Positions 17,903-27,214 of a stretch of DNA of 64,000 nt are shown piece after piece. Source of the DNA: Nitrospirota bacterium (GTDB taxonomy: Bacteria; Nitrospirota; Thermodesulfovibrionia; UBA6902); assembly GCA_016213935.1 (NCBI GenBank), contig JACQZG010000058.1, positions 1 through 64,000 of the forward strand, given 5' to 3'. The position numbers and the translations under genes are program-made. Numbering within the stretch: position 1 is the stretch's first letter; every line of letters begins with the position of its first letter. The notes below the pieces were generated by a model, which was given only the letters and a program-made list of their open reading frames with translations, made no database searches and was not told where the DNA came from.

Positions 17903-18880
17903 ATGTATAAAGGCCGTTTGATAGCCGTTATCATTCCGGCATTCAATGAAGAGGATAATATAGGGGGGGTCATTGATTCCATCCCCTCTTTTGTCGACCG
18001 GGCGGTCGTGATCGACGACTGCAGCAGGGACAGGACATCCGAGTTCGCTTCTTCAGCAGGCGCTGTTGTAATAAGGCATGATTTCAACATGGGCGTGGGC
18101 GCCGCGTTCAATACAGGGCTTGAGCATGTGCTTAAGGAAGGGTTTGACATAATGGTGAATATTGACGGAGACGGCCAGTTCTCTGCTCTTGACATACCGC
18201 GCCTTATAGACCCTATTGTTGACGGCAATGCCGATTTTGTGACCGCCTCGCGTTTTATTGACAGCGGCTTTACGCCGGATATGCCGAAGATAAAATCCTG
18301 GGGCAACAGAAGGATGTCTGAACTTATCAGCAGGTTATCGGGGAAGCGGTTCCATGATGTTTCATGCGGCTTCAGGGCATATTCGCGCGACGCGCTTATG
18401 AAACTCAACCTCTTCGGGTCGTTCACCTATACGCAGGAATCCTTTCTCGACCTCACATTCAAAAAGGCGAGGATAAAAGAGGTGCCGGTCAGGGTAAAAT
18501 ATTTCGGCGGCAGGGAATCAAGGGTCGCATCGAGCATCCCGAACTATATCCTCCAGACGCTTAAGATAATATTCCGCACTTACAGGGATTACAGGCCGCT
18601 CAGATTCTTCTGGTCAATCGCTTTTATATTGACGCTTCTATCCCTCTCTTTCGGCTCCATACTCCTCTTTCATTACTTCAGCACAGGGAGGTTCTCGGGA
18701 CAGATATGGTCGGGGTTCGTGGGCGCGTTCTTCTTCGTCAATGCCGTTGCCTTCTTTATCACCGGCGTGATTGCCGATATCCTCTACAGGATGAGGGTAA
18801 ATCAGGAGAGGATGATGTACCGGCTCAAGAAGATGGAATTATCCGGAAAGTCTCATGATCCACATAATACTGGGGACTAA
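17903..18880 (+). CDS. GT2 glycosyltransferase, polyprenyl-phosphate sugar synthase type
   Basis: The 325-residue GT-A enzyme has IPAFNEEDNIGGV, VIDDCSRDRTSE and the metal-binding NIDGDGQF, as in dolichyl-phosphate mannose synthase and polyprenyl-phosphate sugar synthases. Two C-terminal membrane helices (about 235-255 and 265-290) place it at the inner membrane. It heads a five-gene glycan cluster and overlaps the next gene by 26 nt. It probably charges a lipid carrier with a sugar that a GT-C enzyme then uses. Confidence 0.9.
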   Translation: MYKGRLIAVIIPAFNEEDNIGGVIDSIPSFVDRAVVIDDCSRDRTSEFASSAGAVVIRHDFNMGVGAAFNTGLEHVLKEGFDIMVNIDGDGQFSALDIPRLIDPIVDGNADFVTASRFIDSGFTPDMPKIKSWGNRRMSELISRLSGKRFHDVSCGFRAYSRDALMKLNLFGSFTYTQESFLDLTFKKARIKEVPVRVKYFGGRESRVASSIPNYILQTLKIIFRTYRDYRPLRFFWSIAFILTLLSLSFGSILLFHYFSTGRFSGQIWSGFVGAFFFVNAVAFFITGVIADILYRMRVNQERMMYRLKKMELSGKSHDPHNTGD

Positions 18881-19934
18881 GGCTCAGCTCATCAAAACGG
18901 CACCTCTGATGAAGATGATGCAGTCAGAGGGCATCCCTTTCAATTACATCTCCACGGGACAGCACGAAAAAGGAATGGAGGAGCTGCGCAGGGCATTCGG
19001 CCTGAAAGAGCCGGACATGGTTCTTCACAAAGGGGGCGATGTCATATCCCTTCCTTCTATTTTTGTATGGTCTCTTCTCCTTCTGGCCAAGGCGGTCTTT
19101 TTACGGAAGAATATCTTCAGAGGGGATAAGTCAGGAATCGTCCTTGTTCACGGGGATACATTCTCAACTCTGATAGGCGCGCTTGCAGGCAGGTTCGCGG
19201 GATTAAAGGTTGCGCATGTGGAGGCGGGGCTCAGGTCGCATGATTTTCTTAATCCATTCCCCGAGGAACTGACGCGCGTGTTCACATCCTTTATCGCGGA
19301 TTATTTTTTCTGCCCGGGCCAATGGGCTGTAAATAACCTGAAGAAAAGGAGCGGGGTTAAGATAAACACGTTCGACAATACGCTTCTCGACGCGCTTCAT
19401 CATGCTCTCCAAAATAGCGGCGAGAGCGGCTTAAATCATCCTGAGGGAAGATACTGCGTCGCCTCGATACACAGGTATGAGAATATTCTTAGCAAAAAGA
19501 GGCTCTCGCGCATTGTCGAAACAGTTGAAAAGATATCCGTTAAATGCAAAACCGTTTTTGTCCTCCATCCCGTAACTGAAAAGAGGCTTCGTTCTTACGG
19601 CCTGTATGAAAGGCTTGCGGATAATCCGGATATTCTGCCGCGGGGGCGCTACCCGTATTTTGATTTTATCAGGCTCATCAGCCACAGCGAGTTCATTGTT
19701 ACGGACGGCGGAAGCAATCAGGAAGAGTCTTTTTATCTCGGCAAGCCGTGCCTGCTTTTAAGGAGAAGGACTGAGAGGATGGAGGGGCTTGGGAAGAATG
19801 TCTGCCTGTCAGGCATGGATGATTCTGCCATTGATGATTTTGTCTCGAATTACGGGAAGCACAATATTCCTGCTGAAACCGCCGGGCGCCATCCTTCAGA
19901 GATTATAATGAAGGAGGTAAGAAAGTTTGCCTGA
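18855..19934 (+). CDS. UDP-GlcNAc 2-epimerase (WecB-like)
   Basis: The 359-residue enzyme interconverts UDP-GlcNAc and UDP-ManNAc, or a related UDP-HexNAc. Family motifs are present: the N-terminal GTKAQLIKTAPL, HGDTFSTLIGAL, AHVEAGLRS, NPFPEELTR, SIHRYEN and TDGGSNQEE followed by RTERMEG. The catalytic Asp, two Glu and His are all there. Overlapping genes on both sides indicate tight co-translation with the glycosyltransferases, so the product sugar probably enters the local surface glycan. Confidence 0.9.
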   Translation: MIHIILGTKAQLIKTAPLMKMMQSEGIPFNYISTGQHEKGMEELRRAFGLKEPDMVLHKGGDVISLPSIFVWSLLLLAKAVFLRKNIFRGDKSGIVLVHGDTFSTLIGALAGRFAGLKVAHVEAGLRSHDFLNPFPEELTRVFTSFIADYFFCPGQWAVNNLKKRSGVKINTFDNTLLDALHHALQNSGESGLNHPEGRYCVASIHRYENILSKKRLSRIVETVEKISVKCKTVFVLHPVTEKRLRSYGLYERLADNPDILPRGRYPYFDFIRLISHSEFIVTDGGSNQEESFYLGKPCLLLRRRTERMEGLGKNVCLSGMDDSAIDDFVSNYGKHNIPAETAGRHPSEIIMKEVRKFA

Positions 19935-20892
19935 GTCATTTTCTAAAAGAGTTGCCGTAATAATCCCTGTCTATAACGGCGCTGAGACGATACGCCGATG
20001 CCTTGATGCGGCATTGAATATTGATTATCCCCATGAGCTTATGGAAATACTCATTGTTGACGACGGGTCAACTGATAATACTCTGGATATTGTCAGTGAA
20101 CTGAATTCAAAGCGGATCAAAGTGATAAGCAATTTAGAAAATAAGGGCAGGGCATATACGCGGCTCCGCGGCGCAGATGAGGCAGTGAACGAAATGCTCT
20201 TTTTTGTTGACAGCAGGGCCATAGTCAGCCCGGATGTGATAAAGGTTTTAATCAAATATGACGAACCGGTTCAGATGCCTAAAACAATAACCGGAAGCGG
20301 CAATCTCTGGGGCACTGCCCTCGGCGCGTTGAGAAGAACAGTTTTCAGAAATTCGGAAATCCACAGCCATATTGACAAAGAGAATTTTTATGACGTGCCT
20401 AAAGGGACGACTTCCCTCTTTATTCTGAAGAGGCTCTTTCAGGAAGCGTCTCATAAGATCGATTATAAAAACAGGCATGTCAATGAAGACACAGGGCTTC
20501 TTTGGCATATTGTGAAGGAAGGGCACAGGATATTCAGGAATCCTGATTTCAGCATAATGTATCTCCAGAGGAAGGGGTTTAAAGATAATATTGCCCATCT
20601 TTTTGAAAGGGGCCCGCGTTTCGTGGAGCACTACTACGGGCGGCATTCCGGCTTCACCCTTCTCATCAGGCTCTTTCTATTCATGCTTGCGGCGTCTCTT
20701 ATGTTGTTTACCGTCTATCCGCGGGGCATCTGTTATCTTTTGAGTATTCTCCTATTATCCGATATACTATTTTGCGCGGCTGCCGGAAGGAACGCGCGGG
20801 AAAGGGTAAGCATCCTCCTCCTTCTCCCCCTGATCTTTTCGGCGTTCTCCCTGGGGATACTTAAGGGAATGCTTGTCAGGCGGCCCCGGTAA
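19927..20892 (+). CDS. GT2 family glycosyltransferase with C-terminal membrane helices
   Basis: This 321-residue GT-A protein starts VAVIIPVYNGAETIRRCLDA, with nucleotide-binding LIVDDGSTDNT, and has a paired-helix C-terminus (about 240-310). A metal DxD is weak (FFVDSRA). The TTG start at 19927 is supported by AAGGAGG 9 nt upstream; it overlaps the epimerase stop. It likely adds a sugar to the lipid-linked glycan made by this cluster. Confidence 0.88.
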   Translation: MPESFSKRVAVIIPVYNGAETIRRCLDAALNIDYPHELMEILIVDDGSTDNTLDIVSELNSKRIKVISNLENKGRAYTRLRGADEAVNEMLFFVDSRAIVSPDVIKVLIKYDEPVQMPKTITGSGNLWGTALGALRRTVFRNSEIHSHIDKENFYDVPKGTTSLFILKRLFQEASHKIDYKNRHVNEDTGLLWHIVKEGHRIFRNPDFSIMYLQRKGFKDNIAHLFERGPRFVEHYYGRHSGFTLLIRLFLFMLAASLMLFTVYPRGICYLLSILLLSDILFCAAAGRNARERVSILLLLPLIFSAFSLGILKGMLVRRPR

Positions 20893-20912
20893 ACCGGTTC
20901 TTCTCTCTGCTC

Positions 20913-22787
20913 ATGGCTAAAAAAAAAGCTGAAAGAAAAAGTGATAAAACCCTAAAGCCTTCTTCAGGGCTTTCAGCAAAATATTTCACCGCCGCGGCCG
21001 TTATACTGATACCTTCGATTGCTTTCCTTCTCTACTCCAATATACTGCACGCACCTTTCATCTTTGATGACGTCTCTTTTACGGAGAATCCGGCTGTGCA
21101 TATCTCAAGCCTCTCCGGTCTGTTTGATATCTTAACGGCCGGCGGTATTGACAGGAGAGTCGGGCTTGCCGCCTTTGCCCTTAATTTCTATTTCGGCGAA
21201 CTTGACCCTTTCGGGTATCATCTCTTTAACATCATTGTTCATATCCTTAACGCGGCAGCATTGTTTTATCTGGCCAGGCTGACGCTTTCGCTCCCTTCCG
21301 TTCCTCAAAAATACAGGGACGCTTCCGACAGGATAGCTTTTGCAGGTTCATTGTTATGGCTTGCGCATCCGGTCAACATCATGGCTGTCACATACACAGT
21401 GCAGAGGCTCACGAGCCTTTCAGCCCTCTTTTTTCTCCTGTCCCTCATAAGCTATATTTTGGCAAGGCAGGGGTGCGGGATGAAACGGGTAATATACGCG
21501 TTAATCTCGGTTGCATGCGGCATAATGGCATTCGGCACGAAACAGAATACCGCCGTGCTTCCTCTTGTCATGCTTCTTTACGAATTTTATTTCTTCAGAG
21601 AGGAGCACGCTGAGAAAAGCGGAAAGAGAATTCTTCTCTCCTCTTCATTAGCGGCTGCCGTCTTCATTGCCCTCGCCTTTGTATATCTCGGCCATGACTT
21701 TCTCGCCAAAATAGAGAAGGGATATATCGAGAGGGGGTGGACGCCTTATCAGAGGCTTATCAGCGAATGCCGGGTGCTTGTCTTGTATCTGACGCTTTTT
21801 ATTTATCCGAATTCGTCGAGGCTGAATGTTGATTATGACCTCAGCCTTTCCACAGGGCTCCTCTCCCCGTCCTCAACACTTGTATCGCTTCTCTTCCTCG
21901 GCGGGCTGGTATTCCTCTCTCTCCGTGCAGCAAAGCGCGCGCCTCTCTTTTCGTTATGCATTCTCTGGTTCTTTCTTAACCTCGCGGTCGAGTCGACCAT
22001 ATACCCTCTTGACCTTGTCTTCGAGCACAGGCTTTATCTTCCTTTGATGGGGCTTGTGATGCTGACAGCGGGTTATATCCTTGCGCTTGAAGATTCATTC
22101 AAAAGGAAGGCGGGCATAATCATCCTGTCTCTCTCGATTATTCTATTTTCATTCTGGACATATGAGAGAAACGGCGTCTGGAAGAGCCGGATATCTCTGT
22201 GGGAAGATAACCTTAAGAAGTCTCCGGGCAAGGCGAGGGTTCACGGAAATCTCGGCAAGGCGTATCTCGACAACAAGGAGTATGAGAAGGCACGGGCAGA
22301 ATTCGAGAAAGTGATCGACATTGACCCTTCATATATCGGCGCTTACGATAACCTCTCGGTCATATATATCGATTATTATCAGCAATATGACAAGGCGATG
22401 GAGTATATAAACGAGGCGATAAAGATAAATCCGGACGATCCCTTGCCGTATATAAATGCGGGCGTCATCAATCTTCATCTGAGGCAGTTGCCTGAGGCAG
22501 TTGCTAATTTCGAGAAGGCGCTTAAGGCAGACCCGGAAAGCCTGACAGGTCATTTCAATCTCGCGGGGGCTTATTTCAACATGAAGGAATATGACAAGGC
22601 GTTGTCCGTCCTTAAAAGGGGCATCGGCATCTGGCCTGCTGACTCCGGGCTGCACGCGCTGTTAGGCCTCACGCTTTATCACCGCAGCGAGAAGGCTGAT
22701 GCTTTAATTGCGCTTAAGCGGGCACTTCAGCTTGACCCGAATAACGGGATGGCGCTTATGTACATGGAAAAGCTATCGAAGGAGTGA
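20913..22787 (+). CDS. TMTC-like GT-C membrane protein with C-terminal TPR repeats
   Basis: The 624-residue protein has a Lys-rich cytoplasmic start, about ten membrane helices (residues 25-415) and a soluble end with at least five TPR units (about 430-620). The first periplasmic loop has NILHAPFIFDDVSFTENP; an acidic pair there is the catalytic signature of GT-C transferases such as PMT and TMTC, which use polyprenyl-phosphate sugars. The architecture matches bacterial relatives of TMTC O-mannosyltransferases, with TPRs that may hold a protein acceptor. The polyprenyl-sugar-synthase-like GT2 at 17903 could supply its donor. Confidence 0.82.
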   Translation: MAKKKAERKSDKTLKPSSGLSAKYFTAAAVILIPSIAFLLYSNILHAPFIFDDVSFTENPAVHISSLSGLFDILTAGGIDRRVGLAAFALNFYFGELDPFGYHLFNIIVHILNAAALFYLARLTLSLPSVPQKYRDASDRIAFAGSLLWLAHPVNIMAVTYTVQRLTSLSALFFLLSLISYILARQGCGMKRVIYALISVACGIMAFGTKQNTAVLPLVMLLYEFYFFREEHAEKSGKRILLSSSLAAAVFIALAFVYLGHDFLAKIEKGYIERGWTPYQRLISECRVLVLYLTLFIYPNSSRLNVDYDLSLSTGLLSPSSTLVSLLFLGGLVFLSLRAAKRAPLFSLCILWFFLNLAVESTIYPLDLVFEHRLYLPLMGLVMLTAGYILALEDSFKRKAGIIILSLSIILFSFWTYERNGVWKSRISLWEDNLKKSPGKARVHGNLGKAYLDNKEYEKARAEFEKVIDIDPSYIGAYDNLSVIYIDYYQQYDKAMEYINEAIKINPDDPLPYINAGVINLHLRQLPEAVANFEKALKADPESLTGHFNLAGAYFNMKEYDKALSVLKRGIGIWPADSGLHALLGLTLYHRSEKADALIALKRALQLDPNNGMALMYMEKLSKE

Positions 22788-22817
22788 TCTGCTATTGCGC
22801 GGAGGAAGAGGCTATTG

Positions 22818-23753
22818 ATGAAAGAGAATGCCGCACGGGCGGCGGGCGTTCTGCTCCTGCTCTTTTTTCTGTGGTGGTTTGCCGGTTACTTCCTGAAGCA
22901 CAGGGAAGATTTCAGGATATTATTCGAACTCGATTCCGGCCATATCCTTCTCCTCGCTCTGCTCAATTCGGCATTCCTCTTTATAAACGGGATATCTTTG
23001 AAGGTGCTCGTCAGGGCGTCCGGCGTGGCCATAGGTTCTTTCGAATCGTTCGGCATCTCCGTGCTCTCATCTCTCGGAAACTATATCACTCCGTACAGCG
23101 GAGGCGCGGGCTTCAGGGCTATTTACCTTAAAAAGAGGCACGGCCTTTCATACGCGGATTTTGCGGCCGGATTCGCTGGAAGCTATATCATTAATTATCT
23201 TATTGTTTCGGCAGCGGGCATCTTCTGCCTCGTACGGATTTATTACAATTACGGCATATTCAGCCCTCTGCTCGCCTTTTTCTTTGCTGGGCTTTTTTTA
23301 TTCCTTGCCTCTGTCATGATATTTACGCCTTCTTTTAAAAATACCGCATGGTTTTTATCCGGCCCATTCGGCAGGGCGCTCTGCGGGTGGGATGCTGTCA
23401 GGAAGAACAGGCCGGTGCTCTTTAAGCTCGCGGCCATTTCATTGATTAACATGGCCGTATCCACAGCCATTCTCCTCACCGCGTTTAACGCGGCAGGAGT
23501 AAAGGCGGAACCTGCAAAAGCGCTTTTGATGAACCTTCTCTATTCATTGAGCCTTCTGATATCCATAACGCCGGGTTCCGTAGGCATTGCCGAAGCAGTC
23601 CTGATATTCTCGGGACGGGCCGTGGGCATAAGCACTGCCGAATCCCTCATAGCCTCAATAATGATAAGGGCTGTCCAGGCATCCCTTCTTTTTTTAACCG
23701 CGCCGCTCTTTTCCCTGTATCTCCGCAGGAGGAATGGCTTCGGCACTCTTTAA
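22818..23753 (+). CDS. UPF0104 / LPG-synthase-TM family flippase-like protein
   Basis: This 311-residue integral membrane protein has about eight helices and the family pattern LGNYITPYSGGAGFRAIYL plus SITPGSVGIAEA. Relatives include the membrane half of MprF and AglD-associated proteins and are thought to move lipids. ATG 22818 is preferred over the adjoining TTG because AGAGG lies 6 nt upstream. As the last gene of the glycan cluster it may flip or accept the lipid-linked sugar (inference). A distant paralogue lies at 37900-38937. Confidence 0.85.
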   Translation: MKENAARAAGVLLLLFFLWWFAGYFLKHREDFRILFELDSGHILLLALLNSAFLFINGISLKVLVRASGVAIGSFESFGISVLSSLGNYITPYSGGAGFRAIYLKKRHGLSYADFAAGFAGSYIINYLIVSAAGIFCLVRIYYNYGIFSPLLAFFFAGLFLFLASVMIFTPSFKNTAWFLSGPFGRALCGWDAVRKNRPVLFKLAAISLINMAVSTAILLTAFNAAGVKAEPAKALLMNLLYSLSLLISITPGSVGIAEAVLIFSGRAVGISTAESLIASIMIRAVQASLLFLTAPLFSLYLRRRNGFGTL

Positions 23754-23811
23754 GGCAATGCGCCTCATTCTCATAAAAGGAGCCGCCTTTAGGATGAAGC
23801 TGCGGGAATGA

Positions 23812-23817
23812 TATAAT
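23812..23817 (+). promoter_or_regulatory. Candidate -10 box for the response regulator gene
   Basis: TATAAT lies in AT-rich sequence about 38 nt before the ATG at 23855. The -35 is poor, so this is only a suggestion. Confidence 0.3.
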
Positions 23818-23854
23818 AATAACGATTATTTTCTTCGTGAAAACGGAGGCCGCG

Positions 23855-24781
23855 ATGGAAGCAGGCAACATCTCAGAAAAAAAATACAGAATTCTCGTTG
23901 TTGAAGATGACAGGGGAATAAACGGGCTTATAAGAAAGGCCCTCGAAAGCTCGGGTTTCCATACCGTAGGCTCTTTGGACGGGCGCGACGCGGCATCAAA
24001 ATTAAATACCGATACTTTCTCCATGATGATCCTTGACTATCAGCTTTCCGACATGAAGGGGAGCGAGCTTGTCGAATCGCTTCGGGAAGACAGGAAGGTT
24101 CCTTTCATAATCGTTACGGGCCACGGCGACGAGAAGATAGCCGTTGAGATGATGAAGCTTGGCGCGAGGGATTATATCATTAAGGACAAAGGCTTTCTCG
24201 ACATGCTGCCTTTGGTCGCTGCTAAAGCGGTCAATGATATTGAGAGGGAGAGAAGGCTGAACGAGATCGAAAAGAAGGTGATGCATGCCGCCGAAGAGTG
24301 GTCGTGCACCTTTGATTCCATCGCGGATTTTGTGACTGTCAATGACAGTGATTTCAGGATAACTAAGGCGAATAAGGCGCTGGCTGATTTTCTCGGGGTG
24401 AGCAAAGATGATCTTATAGGAAAATTCTGCTATGAGGTTATGCATGACGCTAAAGAGCCTCCTCCTGGCTGCCCTCATACGAAAGCGTTAAAGGGCGGCA
24501 AGACGGTTACATTCGACATTTTTGAAGAGAAGTTCGGCCGTTATTTTAACTTCTCGGTATCCCCGATAAATGACAGCCATAATCAGGCGCGAGGCGTCGT
24601 GCATTATATCAAGGACATAACCATGCTCAAGCAGTCTGAGGAGGAGCTTAAAAAGAGGGTTGAAGACCTTGAGAGGTTTTACAATATGGCCGTTAACAGG
24701 GAATTAAAGATGAAGGAATTGAAGAGCGAGATAGAGAGGCTCAATGAGGAGCTTTCAAAATACAGGCAGAAGAGCGAGTGA
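23855..24781 (+). CDS. Response regulator with PAS domain and coiled-coil tail
   Basis: The 308-residue protein has an N-terminal receiver (VVEDDRGI, phospho-accepting Asp in MILDYQLSD, ITGHGDE). A PAS domain (about 150-270) follows, containing CYEVMHDAKEPPPGCPH, then a charged coiled coil. There is no kinase or DNA-binding domain, so it probably acts through protein contact. ATG 23855 is chosen over GTG 23837 because GGAGG sits 5 nt upstream. The same Cys/His-rich PAS variant recurs at 50098 and 56809, and the tail closely resembles that of 56809. Confidence 0.88.
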   Translation: MEAGNISEKKYRILVVEDDRGINGLIRKALESSGFHTVGSLDGRDAASKLNTDTFSMMILDYQLSDMKGSELVESLREDRKVPFIIVTGHGDEKIAVEMMKLGARDYIIKDKGFLDMLPLVAAKAVNDIERERRLNEIEKKVMHAAEEWSCTFDSIADFVTVNDSDFRITKANKALADFLGVSKDDLIGKFCYEVMHDAKEPPPGCPHTKALKGGKTVTFDIFEEKFGRYFNFSVSPINDSHNQARGVVHYIKDITMLKQSEEELKKRVEDLERFYNMAVNRELKMKELKSEIERLNEELSKYRQKSE

Positions 24782-24810
24782 ATATATCAGAAATACAGCG
24801 GAGGTCTTTT

Positions 24811-26067
24811 ATGGACATTAAGGCTTATGTATTAAAAAAGGCGCTTGAGGCAAAGGAAGGCGCAAGGGCTGCGGCAAAGGCGTCTTCAGAGGAGAAGAAC
24901 AGGGCGCTTCTTAAGATGGCCGGTTCCCTTCTCACGAAGTCTCGGGAGCTTCAGGCCGCCAACAAAAAAGATATCGCATCGGCAAAAAAGAAGGGGCTTT
25001 CAAAAGCCATGATAGACAGGCTGACATTGACCGGCAAGAGGATAGAGGAGATGGCACAGGGGCTTGTCGAGGTCTCCAAGCTCCCCGACCCTTCGGGCGA
25101 GATACTGAAGATGTGGAGAAGGCCCAACGGCATGATGGTCGGCAGGATGAGGGTGCCTATCGGAGTGATAGCCATTATTTATGAGTCAAGGCCGAATGTC
25201 ACTGCCGACGCGACCGCCCTATGTCTCAAGGCCGGCAACGCGGTCATTCTCAGGGGAGGGTCTGAGGCGGTCCATTCAAATACCGCGATAGTGAAGATCC
25301 TCCGCAATGCCGCGGCTTCAGCCGGCATTCACCCCGGCGCGGTAACCTTCATAGAGAGCACCGAGAGGCAGGCTGTCATGGAGATGCTGAAGCTTGAAGG
25401 GATAGTTGACCTTGTGATACCGCGCGGAGGAGAGGGGCTCATAAGGGCTGTCACAGAGAATTCGCGCATTCCCGTGCTCAAGCATTACAAGGGCGTCTGC
25501 CACGTATTTGTCGACAGGGATGCCGACCTCAGGATGGCTGAAGAGATATGCTTTAACGCGAAGGTCCAGCGCCCCGGGACATGCAATGCCATGGAGACAA
25601 TGCTGGTTGACGGGAAGATAGCGGTTAAGTTTCTTCCGTCCATGATAAAGAAGTTCAAAAAGGCCGGGGTTAAGCTTAAGGGCGGCGCGGATGTTATGAA
25701 GTTCGATAAGTCCGTTTCAGCGTTAAAGGAAGGGGACTATTACACCGAGTATGTGGACAAGATACTTAACATTAGGATAGTGCCGGGCATTGACTCTGCC
25801 ATGGATCACATAGCAAAGTACGGTTCCGCCCATACGGATTCTATAGTAACGGAAGACTACAATAAGGCCATGAGGTTCCTGAAAGAGGTTGATTCATCCT
25901 CTGTCATGGTTAACGCCTCCACGAGGTTCAGCGACGGTTACCAGTACGGCCTCGGCGCCGAGATGGGCATCTCCACCGACAAGATACACGCGCGCGGGCC
26001 GATGGGGCTTGAAGAATTGACCTGCACAAAGTTCATCGTCCTCGGAAGCGGGCAGGTTAGGACATAG
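24811..26067 (+). CDS. proA: Gamma-glutamyl phosphate reductase
   Basis: ProA makes glutamate-5-semialdehyde from gamma-glutamyl phosphate with NADPH, the second step of proline synthesis. At 418 residues it is the usual size. The catalytic Cys lies in QRPGTCNAMET; IPRGGEGLI and the closing GPMGLEELTCTKFIV are family signatures. The ATG at 24811 has GGAGG 6 nt upstream and gives the standard N-terminus; the frame opens at GTG 24778 but that would add an unsupported extension. No proB is nearby. Confidence 0.97.
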   Translation: MDIKAYVLKKALEAKEGARAAAKASSEEKNRALLKMAGSLLTKSRELQAANKKDIASAKKKGLSKAMIDRLTLTGKRIEEMAQGLVEVSKLPDPSGEILKMWRRPNGMMVGRMRVPIGVIAIIYESRPNVTADATALCLKAGNAVILRGGSEAVHSNTAIVKILRNAAASAGIHPGAVTFIESTERQAVMEMLKLEGIVDLVIPRGGEGLIRAVTENSRIPVLKHYKGVCHVFVDRDADLRMAEEICFNAKVQRPGTCNAMETMLVDGKIAVKFLPSMIKKFKKAGVKLKGGADVMKFDKSVSALKEGDYYTEYVDKILNIRIVPGIDSAMDHIAKYGSAHTDSIVTEDYNKAMRFLKEVDSSSVMVNASTRFSDGYQYGLGAEMGISTDKIHARGPMGLEELTCTKFIVLGSGQVRT

Positions 26068-26086
26068 GGGTAAAAGTTCACAATCC

Positions 26087-26749
26087 ATGAAGATAGGCAT
26101 CTTAGGAGGGGCGTTCAATCCGGTGCATTTCGGCCATATCAGGGCCGCAGGCAACGTTCTCCGCATCCTCTCGCTTGACAAGATAATCTTTGTGCCGGCC
26201 GGAAACCCTCCCTTTAAAAAACCGGGCCTTGCGGAAGCAATGCACAGGTTTGAGATGGTAAAGGCCGCTCTCATTGATTTCCCGGATTTTGAAGTCTCTG
26301 ACGTGGAGATTATGGGCGAAGGGAAATCTTATACCGTTGACACGATCGAAAAATTATCTTCAGCAAGCTCCGAACTCTTCCTGATAACGGGCATAGACGC
26401 TTTCAGGGACATGCCCTTATGGAAAGAGCCGCGGCGGCTGATGTCCATTGCAAATATTGTTGTTATCTCAAGGCCGGGGCATTCCTTCGCCGGGCTCTCA
26501 AATTCGCCGTACGTCTCCGGCGTTTCCGTGGATCTGCTCAATGAGCTTGACAGCGGCAAGAGGCTTCTCTTCTCTATCCCCACCTCCGAAGGCAGGCAGC
26601 TCTTTCTCTGCGGGATCGCCGGCGTTGACATCTCCTCATCTATGATAAGAGAGGCCGTTAGAAACGGAGAAGACACAAAATATCTCTTGCCTGAATCCGT
26701 CAAATCCTATATAATTTTGCATAACCTTTACACGCGTGATGACAGTTAA
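26087..26749 (+). CDS. nadD: Nicotinate mononucleotide adenylyltransferase
   Basis: NadD adenylylates NaMN to NaAD in NAD synthesis. The 220-residue sequence has the nucleotidyltransferase motifs GGAFNPVHFGHI near the N-terminus and ISSSMIREAVRNGED near the C-terminus. It lies just upstream of rsfS, an arrangement common across bacteria. Confidence 0.95.
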   Translation: MKIGILGGAFNPVHFGHIRAAGNVLRILSLDKIIFVPAGNPPFKKPGLAEAMHRFEMVKAALIDFPDFEVSDVEIMGEGKSYTVDTIEKLSSASSELFLITGIDAFRDMPLWKEPRRLMSIANIVVISRPGHSFAGLSNSPYVSGVSVDLLNELDSGKRLLFSIPTSEGRQLFLCGIAGVDISSSMIREAVRNGEDTKYLLPESVKSYIILHNLYTRDDS

Positions 26750-26827
26750 AGATAACGAGATCGAAACTGATGTTACAGCCGGGCATTTTCCCCCGTTCTG
26801 CCATCTTTCTTCCAGCAAGAGCGCTAT

Positions 26828-27196
26828 TTGAAAAAAAATAAGGTTTCTTCTGATAAGGCTATAAGAGAAAGGGCTGTCGAGGCGGCAAAGAGGGCTGTTG
26901 ACAAGAAGGCCAGAGAGACCGTCATACTTCAGCTTTCAGAGGTTTCATCCTTTGCCGATTATTTCGTCATCTGTTCGGGCGACAATCCGGCGCAGATAAA
27001 GGCGATCGCCGAAAATATAGAGAAGTATTTCAAGAAGAGCGCCGGCATCAAGCCGGCCGGCATAGAGGGTTTGTCTCATTGCCGATGGGTACTGATGGAT
27101 TTTGGTGATATAATAATACATATATTCAATGACGAAACCAGGGCATTTTATGACCTTGAAAGGCTCTGGATGGACGCGCCGAGGATTTCGTTTTAA
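26828..27196 (+). CDS. rsfS: Ribosomal silencing factor RsfS
   Basis: RsfS binds uL14 on the large subunit and blocks subunit joining in slow growth. The 122-residue protein has the family signatures SSFADYFVICSG, GLSHCRWVLMDFGDIIIHIF and FYDLERLW. The only suitable start is TTG at 26828, and a weak AAGAG precedes it. It follows nadD, as in many genomes. Confidence 0.95.
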   Translation: MKKNKVSSDKAIRERAVEAAKRAVDKKARETVILQLSEVSSFADYFVICSGDNPAQIKAIAENIEKYFKKSAGIKPAGIEGLSHCRWVLMDFGDIIIHIFNDETRAFYDLERLWMDAPRISF

Positions 27197-27214
27197 TCAA
27201 TTATCAGGGAGACC

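Noticed and set aside
22784..23131. 115-aa plus-strand ORF overlapping the flippase-like gene
   Set aside because: Arg-rich shadow frame with no family pattern; the overlapping 22818 gene has clear membrane helices and motifs.
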